Source: Rurimicrobium sp040387755 (GTDB lineage Bacteria; Bacteroidota; Bacteroidia; Chitinophagales; Chitinophagaceae). From it: 64,000 nucleotides of DNA. Where the stretch lies: assembly GCA_040387755.1 (NCBI GenBank), contig JAZKDB010000004.1, positions 186,001 through 250,000 on the forward strand. Reading direction: 5' to 3'. Below the pieces are notes generated by a model, which worked only from the letters and a program-made list of their open reading frames with translations, was not told the DNA's origin and ran no database searches. This document shows positions 1 to 9,190 of the stretch, piece after piece. The number at the start of each line of letters is the position of its first letter. The stretch's first letter is position 1. A program made the position numbers and the translations under genes.

Positions 1-1112
1 AAAAATTTAAATGCAAAACCTATTCTATTACCACTATAGAGAACGTTGTTTGTAGTTTTAAAATTTGTCAAAATGTATTCAATTGATAAATTAACAACAC
101 CTCTATCTTTTCCTTCAATTAAGAATTTTGGACCCAATGCAGGTTTGAATTGAAATATTTTACCATTAAAATCTCGTGTAGAATTATTGGTTTCTAATTG
201 CCCACCGAAACCAAAGTTTAAGTATCTTGTTTGATAAGTAATAACAAATTCTGAGGGGCAAGCCAAATTTCGTCCAACTCCATTTTTGCTACCCTGATAT
301 CTAATGCCAGTACCGATTCTATAAACCAATGGCGATGAAAACAAAGATTGAGCATATCCTAATTGAAATACTGCACCACCACCCACTCTATAATCATCTC
401 CATCTGGATTTGACGCTACTTTTTCTCCTCCAAAACAAACTCCAAAACCAAAATAAACGCCATGTTCTCTAGTAAAAGGTTTTTTTCGCCTAAAATAAGG
501 GACCTCTAGTATTACTTTGGGGAGATCAGAAATAGTCATTTTAACTGACCTTCCCGGATTGCCAGGAGTAAAAATTACAGAATTGCCAGTATAAATTGCT
601 TTTGAATTTTGTGCGTCGAATTGATGGTCTACATTTTTCGAAATCATGCTTGAGTCGGAAACCATCAGGAGATATTTAGTGTTTTTGTCTACTAAAATGT
701 GATCTCTTATATAAAGGCCAAACAATAAAGAGCCTTCAAATTCGATAGCGTTTTTTTCCATTCGAATTACTTGAAAATCTTTGTTTAAAGTAAAAAAGAT
801 GGGGTAGTAGACTTTATTTTTCACAACCAATGATTTGATATTTAAAAAGACACTGTCTTTTTTAAATGATGGCACTTCAAACAGAAAACAATTTGTCTCA
901 CCATATCCAATGTCCAACCTAAATGGCTTATGCTTTATTCTTTTTTGTTGCCCATTTTTGAGCATAACTTTGGGCGAATTTTTAAGCACTCCTGAGTCAA
1001 TAGTTAATATTTCAAATGTAAACGGTTTGGGGGCAGTGGTTGTATCTGTGCAAAAGCCGGTAAAGAAAAAGGCCATTAAGATTATAAAAATCGTGCAGCA
1101 TTTATTGTCCAT
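1..1112 (-). CDS. Partial outer-membrane-type protein, C-terminus cut by the left window edge
   Basis: Reading the minus strand from an ATG at 1112-1110 gives an uninterrupted frame of 370 codons to the window edge, with no stop seen. The protein begins MDNKCCTIFI followed by a hydrophobic stretch (LMAFFFTGF), consistent with a signal peptide; a Cys follows at residue 21 but the preceding residues are a poor lipobox. The C-terminal third is rich in Gly and aromatic residues in alternating patterns (HGVYFGFGVCFGG, YLNFGFGGQLETN). The last visible residues are RIGFAFKF, the kind of Phe-terminated strand that ends outer-membrane beta-barrels, so the true end is probably only a few codons outside. 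I do not recognise a family. A beta-barrel outer-membrane location is inference. It is separated from the next gene by about 275 non-coding bases. Confidence 0.7.
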   Translation of the reverse strand, partial: MDNKCCTIFIILMAFFFTGFCTDTTTAPKPFTFEILTIDSGVLKNSPKVMLKNGQQKRIKHKPFRLDIGYGETNCFLFEVPSFKKDSVFLNIKSLVVKNKVYYPIFFTLNKDFQVIRMEKNAIEFEGSLLFGLYIRDHILVDKNTKYLLMVSDSSMISKNVDHQFDAQNSKAIYTGNSVIFTPGNPGRSVKMTISDLPKVILEVPYFRRKKPFTREHGVYFGFGVCFGGEKVASNPDGDDYRVGGGAVFQLGYAQSLFSSPLVYRIGTGIRYQGSKNGVGRNLACPSEFVITYQTRYLNFGFGGQLETNNSTRDFNGKIFQFKPALGPKFLIEGKDRGVVNLSIEYILTNFKTTNNVLYSGNRIGFAFKF

Positions 1113-1387
1113 TTGTATGCGTAAAATTGTTTTATGGTTTGTTCTTTTAACAAAAGTTATTCTAACTAACGACTTTGAGAAGCAATGAGGCAGGAAGCTG
1201 TCTTATCCTAGATTTTTTTGTCCACAGCGCGATAGATTATTTTCTTCGTGCCTCACAACCGTCGTGCCTCCTCCGCGCACCGAAATAATCGGCATCTTCG
1301 ACAATGACACATGTGGTGTGTATGCATTGCGCTAACATCCCGAACAGTGGGCTATCGCTACATATTTCGACCAACAGTGAAATTAGA
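1113..1387. other. Intergenic stretch with no recognisable gene
   Basis: About 275 bases between two minus-strand genes. Short frames exist but none has a family signature. The part around 1235-1370 is richer in GC than its flanks. On the minus strand, AACTTTTG near 1155-1162 is a one-mismatch version of the phylum's -7 box and could serve the partial gene at 1-1112. Nothing else can be supported. Confidence 0.4.
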
Positions 1388-1957
1388 TTATTTGTGCTTT
1401 TTGTATTTATAACCTGAATTTTCAAAATTTCTTTCGTATAAGATTGATTTTATCTTATCTAACAAAATTGTTCTTTTCTTAAATTCATTAGTATCTAATG
1501 GTATACTTCTAATACGATAACCTATTTTCTTTTCTCCAAAATTAATCGCTACTTTTTCAAGTTTACCATCAGATAAATCTCCAGATTCTACTCGAAATGT
1601 TTCATTCCCCAAATCCGTTATAATATCATAAACTAATTCATCAGACTCTATTTCTTGAAAGCTTGATTTTAAATATTTCCAAGGAAAATAAACTTCAGTT
1701 GGTTTTGAATTGCAATAGTTAGAAAATTTTGTCAATAGGGCATATTCACCTTTTTTTTCAATAACAAATATTTTTTGCTCAAAACCAGTGATACACATTC
1801 CTCCGCACAACTCATAGTAAACAATGAATGTATCATTCATTGTTTTAGATCTAAGATATTCCTCTGTTATTTTTATTACATCAATGTGAGGTACTGCATA
1901 TTTGGGTGCTTTGCAACTTAATAGCCCAAGGAAAAGTATGATCTTTAAATACTTCAT
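1388..1957 (-). CDS. Small hypothetical lipoprotein
   Basis: A 189-residue protein with a short type II signal peptide: MKYLKIILFLGLLSC places the lipid-modified cysteine at residue 15. The mature part has a Cys pair (ELCGGMC, near residues 50-56) and a further Cys near residue 82, with a Lys-rich C-terminus. I recognise no domain. It starts 9 bases after the smc stop codon on the same strand, so it is probably the distal gene of an smc transcript; that link says little about function. Anchoring in the inner leaflet of the outer membrane is usual for such Bacteroidota lipoproteins but is inference here. Confidence 0.75.
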   Translation of the reverse strand: MKYLKIILFLGLLSCKAPKYAVPHIDVIKITEEYLRSKTMNDTFIVYYELCGGMCITGFEQKIFVIEKKGEYALLTKFSNYCNSKPTEVYFPWKYLKSSFQEIESDELVYDIITDLGNETFRVESGDLSDGKLEKVAINFGEKKIGYRIRSIPLDTNEFKKRTILLDKIKSILYERNFENSGYKYKKHK

Positions 1958-1966
1958 TTAAACCTT

Positions 1967-4900
1967 TTAATTCAAACTCCTGAAATCAACCGGCACCAAT
2001 TTACTTACCCCTAATTCCTGCATCGTTACACCGTAAATGACATCCACAGCAGCCATCGTCTGTTTGTTGTGGGTTACGATGATGAACTGCGAACGGTCGG
2101 AGAACTGGCGAATCATTTGGGTGAATTTGCCTACATTGGCGTCATCCAACGGAGCATCTACCTCATCGAGGATACAGAATGGTGCGGGCTTGATGAGGTA
2201 AATGGCAAACAAAAAGGCCGTTGAGGTCAGGGTCTTTTCTCCACCCGATAATTGGGTTAAAGTACTCGGGCGCTTGCCTTTGGGTTGGGCATAAATCTCA
2301 ATACCGCTGTCGGCCACATTATCCGGGTCGGTAAGGCGCAGGTCGGCAGTATCTTCTTCGGTAAAGAGTGCTTTAAACACCACCTGAAAGTTCTCCCGCA
2401 CTTTATCAAAAGTCTCTTTAAACTTAGTATTGGCGGTGAGTTCCACTTCTTCGATGGTGGCCAATAAAGATTCTTTTGCATTCACGAGGTCATTCTTTTG
2501 CTCCACAATAAAATCGTGGCGCACTTTCATTTCGGTATAGGCTTCAATAGCCGTTGGGTTTACCTCGCCCATATTCTCGAGGCGCTTTTTCATCTTCTCC
2601 GCTTCGGCATTCAGTTCTTCTACGCTTTGCTCGCCTGTGCGTTCCTGGTCGAGTATTTCTTCGAGGTCTACTTTAAACTCCACACTCAGGCGTTCCTTCA
2701 TCCCAGCAAGCTGCAACTTCATTTCATTGAGCTTGTCTTTGATGCCATTGAGTATCGTTTCGGCTTGTTCTTTTTCACGGCGCTTTTGGTTGAGTTTACC
2801 TTCTTCGGCATTCACTGTGTTGCGCAGTTCGTAGAAGAGTCGGTCGGTTTCGGCCAATATCTTCTCATCAGCTTCGCGCTTGCGCATCATATCGATGAGC
2901 TCGGTATCGCCAAAATTCAGTTTGCCTGAGGCTTCCGAAATTTGTTGTGAAGTCTCTTGTAATTGTACTTTATTGGTTTCTATTTGCCCTTTCAGTTCTG
3001 TCAGTTTGCTGTTGCGGTAATTCAAATCCTGTTTCAGCGTTTCTGCTTTGGCCTGTTGCTTCAGGAATTCAATATTATGTTGGTTGTACTGCTGCGTGGC
3101 CATATTATAATCCAGCTCTACTGCCTTGAAATCGGCTTCAGCTGAGGCGATGCGGGCTTGCAATGCCTGGAAAGCAGCGATGATTTCATCCAGTTCACCA
3201 CGAGTATTGCTGATATTATCTTGTGTATCTTCCAGTTGTCCCTGAAGGTCTTCGAGGCGCTTGTTGCTGGCTTCATTGGTATGCTCCAGATGTTCTATAC
3301 GGTTGGCCAAACTAATGATATGATTGCCCAGACGATTGAGTTCGTTTTTGGTTTGCTCAATGGCTTTATCGTTCAATTCGGCATTAAAACCGGCAATCAG
3401 ATTTTGGGTTTCGCTGATTTGTCCGCGCAGAGCTGTTGTAGAAGCAGTCAATACTTCAATCTCTTTAGCCAGGCGTTCCAGATTCTTAGCACGACCAATT
3501 TTGTTCCCTTCAAAAGAACCGATAGAACCACCACTCAGCGTGTATTGTCCTACGCGCATTTTGCCGGAGATTTCTACAATCACTACATCTTTGGACACTG
3601 CCATTTTTTGCAGGTCACTTCCTTCAGCAGCAATGTACACATTACCCAAAAGATGCTTGGCAAGAGGCGCATATTGCTCGTCAAAGCTCAATACACTCAA
3701 GGCCGGAACAGCTCCTTCAATATTTTCGGTAGCGGTTTCTTTTGCTGCTTTCGCAAAATGATCCAATACAAAGAAATTGGCTTTACCCTTTTTGTTGGAT
3801 TCTAAAAGGTGAATGGCTTTGGCAGCCTCTTCAATATTATCAACCAAATAATAATTGAGGTAATTGTCCAGTACATTCTCGATGGCTGTACGGTATTCAT
3901 TTTGCACCACAAATACATCTGAAAGCAAAGGTGCTTTATTATTCCATTCTTTATTTTTGCTCAGGAATTTGATACTGTCCGGATAGCCCTCAAGGCTCTC
4001 CACCAAGGATTTCAGCAGGTCATGTTCGTTTTTGCGAGAGTCCAGACTTCGGTTTTCGTCAATCAGCTGGCTGCGCAAAGTTTCTATCTGTCCCTGCGAA
4101 TGAAGAATTTTATTTTTCACCTCTTCATGACGAGCTTGCATTTCATGCAAAGCACTTTGCTTTTCTTTTTGTTCGCCTTCGGCTGTATTTTTTTCGTTAC
4201 CTATTTGACTGATTTGGTTGGCACGTTGGGCTATTTCATCCTGTGTATGCAAGATACTGCGTTGCAGGTTCATTACAGAGGAATCGGCAATGGCTACTTT
4301 CTTTTCCGCATCAAATTGACGACGTTGATCTTCCAACATTTCGCGACGCAAATCCTCCACTACTTTTCTTTTTTCCTCAAAAACAACCTGCTTATCTGCC
4401 ACCATATCCCTCAATGACTCCAACTGGTCGCGGGCATCCTCCAAACTCACTTTTTCCTTTTCAATTAATGCTTCAGCCTCTGCAATAGCTGCCTGCAATT
4501 CTGTCCATTGACTGTCAGCATTTGCCAGAAATGAAGACAGATTTCTTTCTCGCTCACGCAAATATTCCAATCGCTGTGAGGCTAATTTTTTCTCATTTTC
4601 CAGCTGAACGATTCGGCTGCTGAGGTCGTTAAACTGCTTTTGCATTCTGCTCAGCTCGGTCTCACGCTCAATCAGCTTTACTTTATCCCCTTCAATGGCC
4701 GCTTCTCCTGTAGCTACTTCAGCATCCAGATGAGCTTTACGGTCCTGCTCTACACTATGTTGTTCGTTTAGTCCTTTATATCGGTCATTAAAATCTTCGA
4801 GCGAGGCCTTGGCCAATTCAATACTGACTAATTTGTATTCGTCTTTGATTTGAAAATAGCGCTCTGCTTTTTTTGCCTGACTTTCTAAAGTGCGCAGGTT

Positions 4901-5500
4901 ATTACCGATTTCAAACAATAAATCCTCGATACGGGCCAAATCCTGTTCAGTACCTTCCAGCTTTTGCTTAGCCTCCTTCTTTCGGGTTTTATAAATAGAA
5001 ATTCCGGCGGCCTGCTCCAGCATTCTGCGACGGCTACCCTCTTTGTCTTTAATAATATCATCCACCATACCGAGCTCGATAATGGCATAAGAGTCATTGC
5101 TGACACCGGTATCCAGAAAGAGATTATGAATATCTTTCAATCGGCAGGCCACATCATTGAGGCGATATTCACTTTCACCATTTTTATAAAATTTACGGGT
5201 AATAGTTACCGTCGTAAATTCGGTGGGGAGCAGATTACGGGTATTCTCAAAAGTGAGGGATACCTCGGCCATACCGGATGCCGCTCTGGTCCGCGAACCA
5301 TTGAAGACAAGGTCTTCGAGGTTGTCGGAACGGAGCGATTTGATTTTATGTTCACCGATTACCCATCGGATAGCATCTACAATATTGGATTTGCCACAGC
5401 CATTTGGCCCGACAATACCCGTAATGGGATGATCCAAGAGAATAACGGTTTTGTCGGCAAAGGATTTGAAGCCTTTTATTTCGAGCGATTTTAATTGCAA
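1967..5500 (-). CDS. smc: Chromosome segregation ATPase SMC
   Basis: An 1177-residue structural-maintenance-of-chromosomes protein, the normal bacterial length. It forms the DNA-entrapping ring that condenses and segregates the chromosome, normally with ScpA and ScpB, neither of which is in this window. Visible parts in order: Walker A GPNGCGKS at residues 31-38, a first long coiled coil to about residue 490, a hinge at roughly 500-670, a second coiled coil to about 1010, the ABC signature LSGGEK at 1084-1089 and Walker B ending in the catalytic pair D1112-E1113. The start is the TTG at 5500: the N-terminus (MQLKSLEIKGFKSF) matches the family and an in-frame stop lies just upstream. A perfect -7 box TAAATTTG lies at 5531-5524. 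It is divergent from gcvH. Confidence 0.97.
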   Translation of the reverse strand: MQLKSLEIKGFKSFADKTVILLDHPITGIVGPNGCGKSNIVDAIRWVIGEHKIKSLRSDNLEDLVFNGSRTRAASGMAEVSLTFENTRNLLPTEFTTVTITRKFYKNGESEYRLNDVACRLKDIHNLFLDTGVSNDSYAIIELGMVDDIIKDKEGSRRRMLEQAAGISIYKTRKKEAKQKLEGTEQDLARIEDLLFEIGNNLRTLESQAKKAERYFQIKDEYKLVSIELAKASLEDFNDRYKGLNEQHSVEQDRKAHLDAEVATGEAAIEGDKVKLIERETELSRMQKQFNDLSSRIVQLENEKKLASQRLEYLRERERNLSSFLANADSQWTELQAAIAEAEALIEKEKVSLEDARDQLESLRDMVADKQVVFEEKRKVVEDLRREMLEDQRRQFDAEKKVAIADSSVMNLQRSILHTQDEIAQRANQISQIGNEKNTAEGEQKEKQSALHEMQARHEEVKNKILHSQGQIETLRSQLIDENRSLDSRKNEHDLLKSLVESLEGYPDSIKFLSKNKEWNNKAPLLSDVFVVQNEYRTAIENVLDNYLNYYLVDNIEEAAKAIHLLESNKKGKANFFVLDHFAKAAKETATENIEGAVPALSVLSFDEQYAPLAKHLLGNVYIAAEGSDLQKMAVSKDVVIVEISGKMRVGQYTLSGGSIGSFEGNKIGRAKNLERLAKEIEVLTASTTALRGQISETQNLIAGFNAELNDKAIEQTKNELNRLGNHIISLANRIEHLEHTNEASNKRLEDLQGQLEDTQDNISNTRGELDEIIAAFQALQARIASAEADFKAVELDYNMATQQYNQHNIEFLKQQAKAETLKQDLNYRNSKLTELKGQIETNKVQLQETSQQISEASGKLNFGDTELIDMMRKREADEKILAETDRLFYELRNTVNAEEGKLNQKRREKEQAETILNGIKDKLNEMKLQLAGMKERLSVEFKVDLEEILDQERTGEQSVEELNAEAEKMKKRLENMGEVNPTAIEAYTEMKVRHDFIVEQKNDLVNAKESLLATIEEVELTANTKFKETFDKVRENFQVVFKALFTEEDTADLRLTDPDNVADSGIEIYAQPKGKRPSTLTQLSGGEKTLTSTAFLFAIYLIKPAPFCILDEVDAPLDDANVGKFTQMIRQFSDRSQFIIVTHNKQTMAAVDVIYGVTMQELGVSKLVPVDFRSLN

Positions 5501-5523
5501 AGCAAAATTGTTTTAAAGGGTAG

Positions 5524-5531
5524 CAAATTTA
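5524..5531 (-). promoter_or_regulatory. -7 promoter box of smc (TAAATTTG, then C)
   Basis: A perfect match on the minus strand to the Bacteroidota -7 consensus TAnnTTTG, 23 bases before the TTG start of smc. No clear TTG -33 element is seen at the usual spacing. Confidence 0.6.
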
Positions 5532-5592
5532 GCATTTTCGATGAATAGTATATTATATGTTTTGAAAGCTATGTTTTTATTGCAAATTCTAC

Positions 5593-5600
5593 TAATTTTA
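5593..5600 (+). promoter_or_regulatory. Probable -7 box of gcvH (TAATTTTA)
   Basis: Seven of eight positions match TAnnTTTG, 21 bases before the gcvH ATG. The surrounding TACTAATTTTACGG resembles the perfect box upstream of the imelysin gene (TACTAATTTTGCC at 47852-47864). It lies back to back with the smc promoter. Confidence 0.4.
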
Positions 5601-5621
5601 CGGCTCAAACTTATTTTTATT

Positions 5622-6002
5622 ATGCAATTTCCAGAAGCATTAAAGTACACCAAAGACCACGAGTGGATTAAGATTGAAGGCGATGTAGCTACAGTAGGTA
5701 TTACTGAGTTTGCACAACGCGAGTTGGGTGACATCGTATTTGTTGATATCGATTCGGTAGGTAAAGCATTGCAAACCAACGACGTATTCGGAACTGTTGA
5801 GGCTGTAAAGACAGTTTCTGACTTGTTTTTACCATTAAGTGGTACGATTACGGAATTCAATTCATCTTTAGATACAGCTCCTGAAGCAGTAAATCAGGAT
5901 CCTTATGGAGCAGGTTGGATGGTAAAAATGACTATTGCAAATCACGATGATGTTGCACATTTGCTTGATGCAGCCGCTTACAAAGCATTAGTAGGAGAAT
6001 AA
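5622..6002 (+). CDS. gcvH: Glycine cleavage system H protein
   Basis: A 126-residue lipoyl carrier that shuttles the aminomethyl group between the P, T and L proteins of the glycine cleavage complex. The frame opens further upstream, but the family's N-terminus (MQFPEALKYTKDHEW) starts at the ATG at 5622, which also follows a promoter-like box. The lipoylation site is K63 in VEAVKTVSDL, within the conserved ExVK(A/T) context. The length is normal. The genes for the other glycine cleavage proteins are not nearby, as is usual in this phylum. The vanZ-like gene starts 5 bases after its stop, so the two are likely cotranscribed. Confidence 0.96.
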   Translation: MQFPEALKYTKDHEWIKIEGDVATVGITEFAQRELGDIVFVDIDSVGKALQTNDVFGTVEAVKTVSDLFLPLSGTITEFNSSLDTAPEAVNQDPYGAGWMVKMTIANHDDVAHLLDAAAYKALVGE

Positions 6003-6007
6003 CTAAT

Positions 6008-6412
6008 ATGATGTGGCAATTATTTACTGCCCAATCTTTATATAAAAAAAGAGCAAAGTACGCAGCTGTTATGTGGACTTTGCTCATTTTTATTGCCTGC
6101 TTTATTCCCGGCAATGAAATCCCTGATATTCATGTCCCGCTTGCAGACAAATGGGTGCATTTTATTCTTTTCGGTGGATTCACTTTTTTGTGGTTATTGG
6201 TTTCGCCCGGTATACAATGGAAGCAATTCCTCTTCATTGGCTTGTTGGGATGTATGTTTGGTTGGCTGATTGAAGAATTGCAGGGATTACTTTCCTTTTT
6301 GGGCAGAGCAAAAGATTTATACGATATTTATGCCGATGCATTGGGTGCCTTGCTAGGTGTTTTGCTTTTTTATATATGCGCACTATTGGCAAAAGCCAGA
6401 ATTACCCGATAA
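6008..6412 (+). CDS. VanZ-like membrane protein
   Basis: A 134-residue protein with four predicted membrane helices and the features of the VanZ-like family: FIPGNEIP after the first helix, DKWVHF before the second, a Glu-Gln pair (EELQG) and a later GRAKDLYDIYADALG motif with the conserved Arg-Asp-Asp residues. VanZ confers low-level teicoplanin resistance in enterococci, but most family members, including small Bacteroidota ones next to gcvH, have no established role; a drug-resistance function should not be inferred. The start codon is one of two adjacent ATGs. It sits between gcvH and a lipoprotein gene, all on the plus strand with short gaps. Confidence 0.85.
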   Translation: MMWQLFTAQSLYKKRAKYAAVMWTLLIFIACFIPGNEIPDIHVPLADKWVHFILFGGFTFLWLLVSPGIQWKQFLFIGLLGCMFGWLIEELQGLLSFLGRAKDLYDIYADALGALLGVLLFYICALLAKARITR

Positions 6413-6435
6413 TTCAATTTTAAACAACCTGTTAT

Positions 6436-7014
6436 ATGCACCGTTTATTGCAAAGTATATTTGTCCTGATAACTGTACTTTTTCTTTTTTCCTGCAAGAA
6501 TAAAGAAGAAGCAAAAGCAATGCCAAACAATGCCGGAGGCACCTACTTTTCTATCAAAGATTTTACCAAAGACCAATGGTCTACTTTTCATGGACAACCT
6601 TTTGTCTTGCATCAATACATCACTTTAAACGGCAAAACTGATTCTGCTATCGTTTCGGCATTAACCATGAAATGGAGCCTGATTTTTAAAACCTTCTTCG
6701 AGACAGATATCAGCGACCCAAAATTTTTGGAGCAATATGATTTTTCTATGTTTGAAGAGAGCACCACTGACACACGCACATTTACCTATATTGCTAAAGA
6801 CCCTGCATTGTTTACACAAAAACTGCAGATTGCAGCAGACATGTACAACAATAAAATCCGAAATATTTTTATAGAAACACAGAAACAAACATTTTGGAAC
6901 ACCCAAACACAAAAATTATTTTATTCTCCTCTAAGAGTTATTCAAATACAGGAGCATAATGACCCATTAATTGGCCGGCAAAAAGATCTGGTAATAGAGT
7001 ATAAATTTATGTAG
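6436..7014 (+). CDS. Hypothetical lipoprotein
   Basis: A 192-residue protein with an SPII signal peptide; the lipobox LFSC puts the modified cysteine at residue 20, followed by charged KNKEEAK. The mature domain is mixed alpha/beta with the pattern FHGQPFVLHQYITLNGKTDS and a C-terminal strand-rich part. No domain is recognised. It starts 23 bases after the VanZ-like gene and ends 21 bases before uvrC, so it is probably part of a gcvH-vanZ-lipoprotein-uvrC transcript. Confidence 0.75.
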   Translation: MHRLLQSIFVLITVLFLFSCKNKEEAKAMPNNAGGTYFSIKDFTKDQWSTFHGQPFVLHQYITLNGKTDSAIVSALTMKWSLIFKTFFETDISDPKFLEQYDFSMFEESTTDTRTFTYIAKDPALFTQKLQIAADMYNNKIRNIFIETQKQTFWNTQTQKLFYSPLRVIQIQEHNDPLIGRQKDLVIEYKFM

Positions 7015-7035
7015 CACAGCAAAAGCTGTAAAACG

Positions 7036-8847
7036 ATGACGAAAGAAGAATTCAGTGAAGTTGCACCCTCTCTGCCCCATCAGCCGGGCGTTTATAAATA
7101 TTACGACGAACGAAAAGAACTGCTCTATATAGGCAAGGCCAAGGATTTACGCAAGCGGGTAAGCTCCTATTTCTACAGGTCAGTCGACAACAGAAAAACC
7201 CTGATTCTTGTCGCTCTGATCAGGCATATTGAATTTACTGTTACAGATAGTGAGCACGACGCTTTCTTACTTGAAAGTTCTTTAATCAAACATTATCAAC
7301 CACGTTATAATATTGAACTTAAGGATGACAAAAGCTTCCCTTTCATTGTTATAAAAAACGAACGTTTCCCAAGGGTATTTTTCACCCGTAATGTCATTCG
7401 GGATGGGAGTGAATACATCGGACCTTTTACCAGTGTTTTTGCTGCACGTGAATTATTAGATTTAATCAAACAGAACATTCCGCTACGTAATTGCACCCTT
7501 AATCTAAGTGAACAAAACATCAGTCGGGGAAAGTTTAAAGTTTGCCTGGAATATCATTTAGGTAATTGCAAAGGCCCATGTGAAGGATACCAGAGCGAAG
7601 AAGATTACAACGACAAACTTCAGTATATACGACATATCCTCAAAGGCAATATCGGCGCAGTGCTTAAGGGTCTGAAAGCCGAAATGATGCAGCTTGCTGC
7701 AGATATGGAGTTTGAAAAAGCAGAAATCATCAAGCATAAAATAGCGGCGCTGCAGCATTACCAGCAGAAATCTACGGTAGTTAATCCAAAGCTCAATAAT
7801 ATTGATGTAGTGAGCATCCTGAGCGACGATAAGGTTGCCTACGTCAATTATATGATGCTGCAAAATGGTACAATTATTTATGCGAATTCTACCAAAATAG
7901 AGAAGAAATTTGAAGATGAAAATGATGCTGATATTCTGGCATTAGCCTATGTACACCTGCGCGAAAAATTCAATAGCGTAGCCACAGAAGTGATTGCTCC
8001 GATGCAAATTGATTTGCCTTTAGAACAATTGACTTTAACCATCCCTAAACTAGGCGACAAGAAAAGTTTATTGGAAATGAGTCTCAAAAATGCGGTCATT
8101 TTCCGTGATGAGCTTAAGCGTAAATCTTCGTTGATGCTGGAAACGGCTACTGACGAAAAAAATCTGCAGACCCTCATGGAATTGCAGACTGCACTTCATT
8201 TACCGGAATTGCCCAAGCATATCGAATGCTTTGACAACTCAAACTTTCAGGGCTCATTTCCTGTTGCTGCCATGGTTTGCTTTCGTAACGGTGTATCGAG
8301 CAATAAAGAGTATCGCCACTTTAAAATCCGCACAGTAGAAGGGATTGATGACTTTGCCTCTATGACTGAAATTGTTTATCGCCGATACAAAAGAATGATA
8401 GAGGAGCAAAGACCCTTACCACAACTCGTCATTATAGATGGAGGGAAAGGACAGCTGGGCGCTGCACTTAAGAGCATTCATCGTTTGGAATTAGAAGGCA
8501 AAATGACTGTGGTGGGCTTAGCCAAAAGAGAGGAATCCATTTTCTTTCCCGGAGATAAAACGCCTCTGCAATTGCCTTACGACAGCCAGGCGCATTTATT
8601 GATTCGCCGCATTCGTGATGAAGTGCATCGTTTTGGCATCACCTTTCACAGACAATTGCGCAGCAAAGGAACCATTAAAAATGAGTTAGAAGAGATATCC
8701 GGAATTGGTGAAAAAACGGCAACAGATCTGCTGCAGGAATTCAAGTCGGTCAAAAAAATCAAAACCCTTACTGAACGAGAACTTACGCGAGTTATTGGCG
8801 CATCAAAAGCCAGTATTGTATGGCGTTATTTTAACGAGGAGCATTAA
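7036..8847 (+). CDS. uvrC: Excinuclease ABC subunit C
   Basis: A 603-residue UvrC, which makes both incisions around a DNA lesion after UvrA and UvrB have located it. Domains in order: an N-terminal GIY-YIG nuclease (GVYKYYDERKELLYIGKAK near residues 18-37, 3' incision), a cysteine-containing region, a UVR helix pair that contacts UvrB (about 205-235), the RNase H-like domain making the 5' incision (IECFDNSNFQG and LVIIDGGKGQLG) and a C-terminal helix-hairpin-helix pair (EISGIGEKTATDLL). The length is typical. The last four bases overlap the 3' end of the convergent gdx/sugE-like gene, leaving no room for an intergenic terminator. Confidence 0.97.
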   Translation: MTKEEFSEVAPSLPHQPGVYKYYDERKELLYIGKAKDLRKRVSSYFYRSVDNRKTLILVALIRHIEFTVTDSEHDAFLLESSLIKHYQPRYNIELKDDKSFPFIVIKNERFPRVFFTRNVIRDGSEYIGPFTSVFAARELLDLIKQNIPLRNCTLNLSEQNISRGKFKVCLEYHLGNCKGPCEGYQSEEDYNDKLQYIRHILKGNIGAVLKGLKAEMMQLAADMEFEKAEIIKHKIAALQHYQQKSTVVNPKLNNIDVVSILSDDKVAYVNYMMLQNGTIIYANSTKIEKKFEDENDADILALAYVHLREKFNSVATEVIAPMQIDLPLEQLTLTIPKLGDKKSLLEMSLKNAVIFRDELKRKSSLMLETATDEKNLQTLMELQTALHLPELPKHIECFDNSNFQGSFPVAAMVCFRNGVSSNKEYRHFKIRTVEGIDDFASMTEIVYRRYKRMIEEQRPLPQLVIIDGGKGQLGAALKSIHRLELEGKMTVVGLAKREESIFFPGDKTPLQLPYDSQAHLLIRRIRDEVHRFGITFHRQLRSKGTIKNELEEISGIGEKTATDLLQEFKSVKKIKTLTERELTRVIGASKASIVWRYFNEEH

Positions 8848-9173
8848 TGCTGGCTCACATACTTAAGCCCTGCAATAGATGCAATCAAGGTGAACACAAA
8901 AAATAATCGCCAGAAATCTGCAGGTTCTTTAAAAAAGATAATTCCTATCAACACACTACCTACCGCACCAATACCAGTCCAAACTGCATAAGCAGTGCCA
9001 ATTGGCAATACTTTGGTGGCCTGAACCAACAGGTACATACTGATAGCCAGACAAAGGAGAAATCCGGAGAACCATAAGTAGTATGCATTTCCAGTAGCTG
9101 CTCTGGCCTTACCGAGACAGGCAGCAAAGCCCACTTCGAACAGCCCCGCGATAATGAGAAGTAACCAATGCAT
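8844..9173 (-). CDS. Small multidrug resistance family exporter, Gdx/SugE type
   Basis: A 109-residue, four-helix transporter of the SMR family. E13 in the first helix (IAGLFEVGFA) is the family's essential proton- and substrate-binding glutamate. The motif LPIGTAYAVWTGIGAVG is diagnostic of the SugE/Gdx branch rather than EmrE. Characterised Gdx proteins export guanidinium in exchange for protons as antiparallel dimers; that this one does so is inference, and no guanidine riboswitch was recognised upstream. It is convergent with uvrC, overlapping by four bases. Confidence 0.9.
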   Translation of the reverse strand: MHWLLLIIAGLFEVGFAACLGKARAATGNAYYLWFSGFLLCLAISMYLLVQATKVLPIGTAYAVWTGIGAVGSVLIGIIFFKEPADFWRLFFVFTLIASIAGLKYVSQH

Positions 9174-9190
9174 AATGATTTTGGGTGTTT

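Noticed and set aside
835..1188. Plus-strand open frame of 117 codons
   Set aside because: It is antisense to the minus-strand frame at 1-1112, which has a signal peptide and barrel-like C-terminus; the plus-strand product has no coherent features.
1237..1425. Minus-strand open frame of 62 codons in the intergenic gap
   Set aside because: No family features, no promoter match, and it overlaps the 3' end of the lipoprotein gene.
1388..1957. ScpA/ScpB-type partner next to smc
   Set aside because: The adjacent gene encodes a lipoprotein exported from the cytoplasm and has no kleisin features.
2498..5494. Several long plus-strand frames inside smc (up to 215 codons)
   Set aside because: They are mirror frames of the SMC coiled coil, whose codon pattern leaves antisense frames open.
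6008..6412. Teicoplanin resistance gene vanZ
   Set aside because: Only family-level similarity; no van cluster, and vanZ-like proteins are widespread in Bacteroidota without resistance.
8844..9173. Guanidine riboswitch upstream of the Gdx-like gene
   Set aside because: The upstream region has a palindrome and a repeat run but none of the conserved ykkC or mini-ykkC elements that I can recognise.
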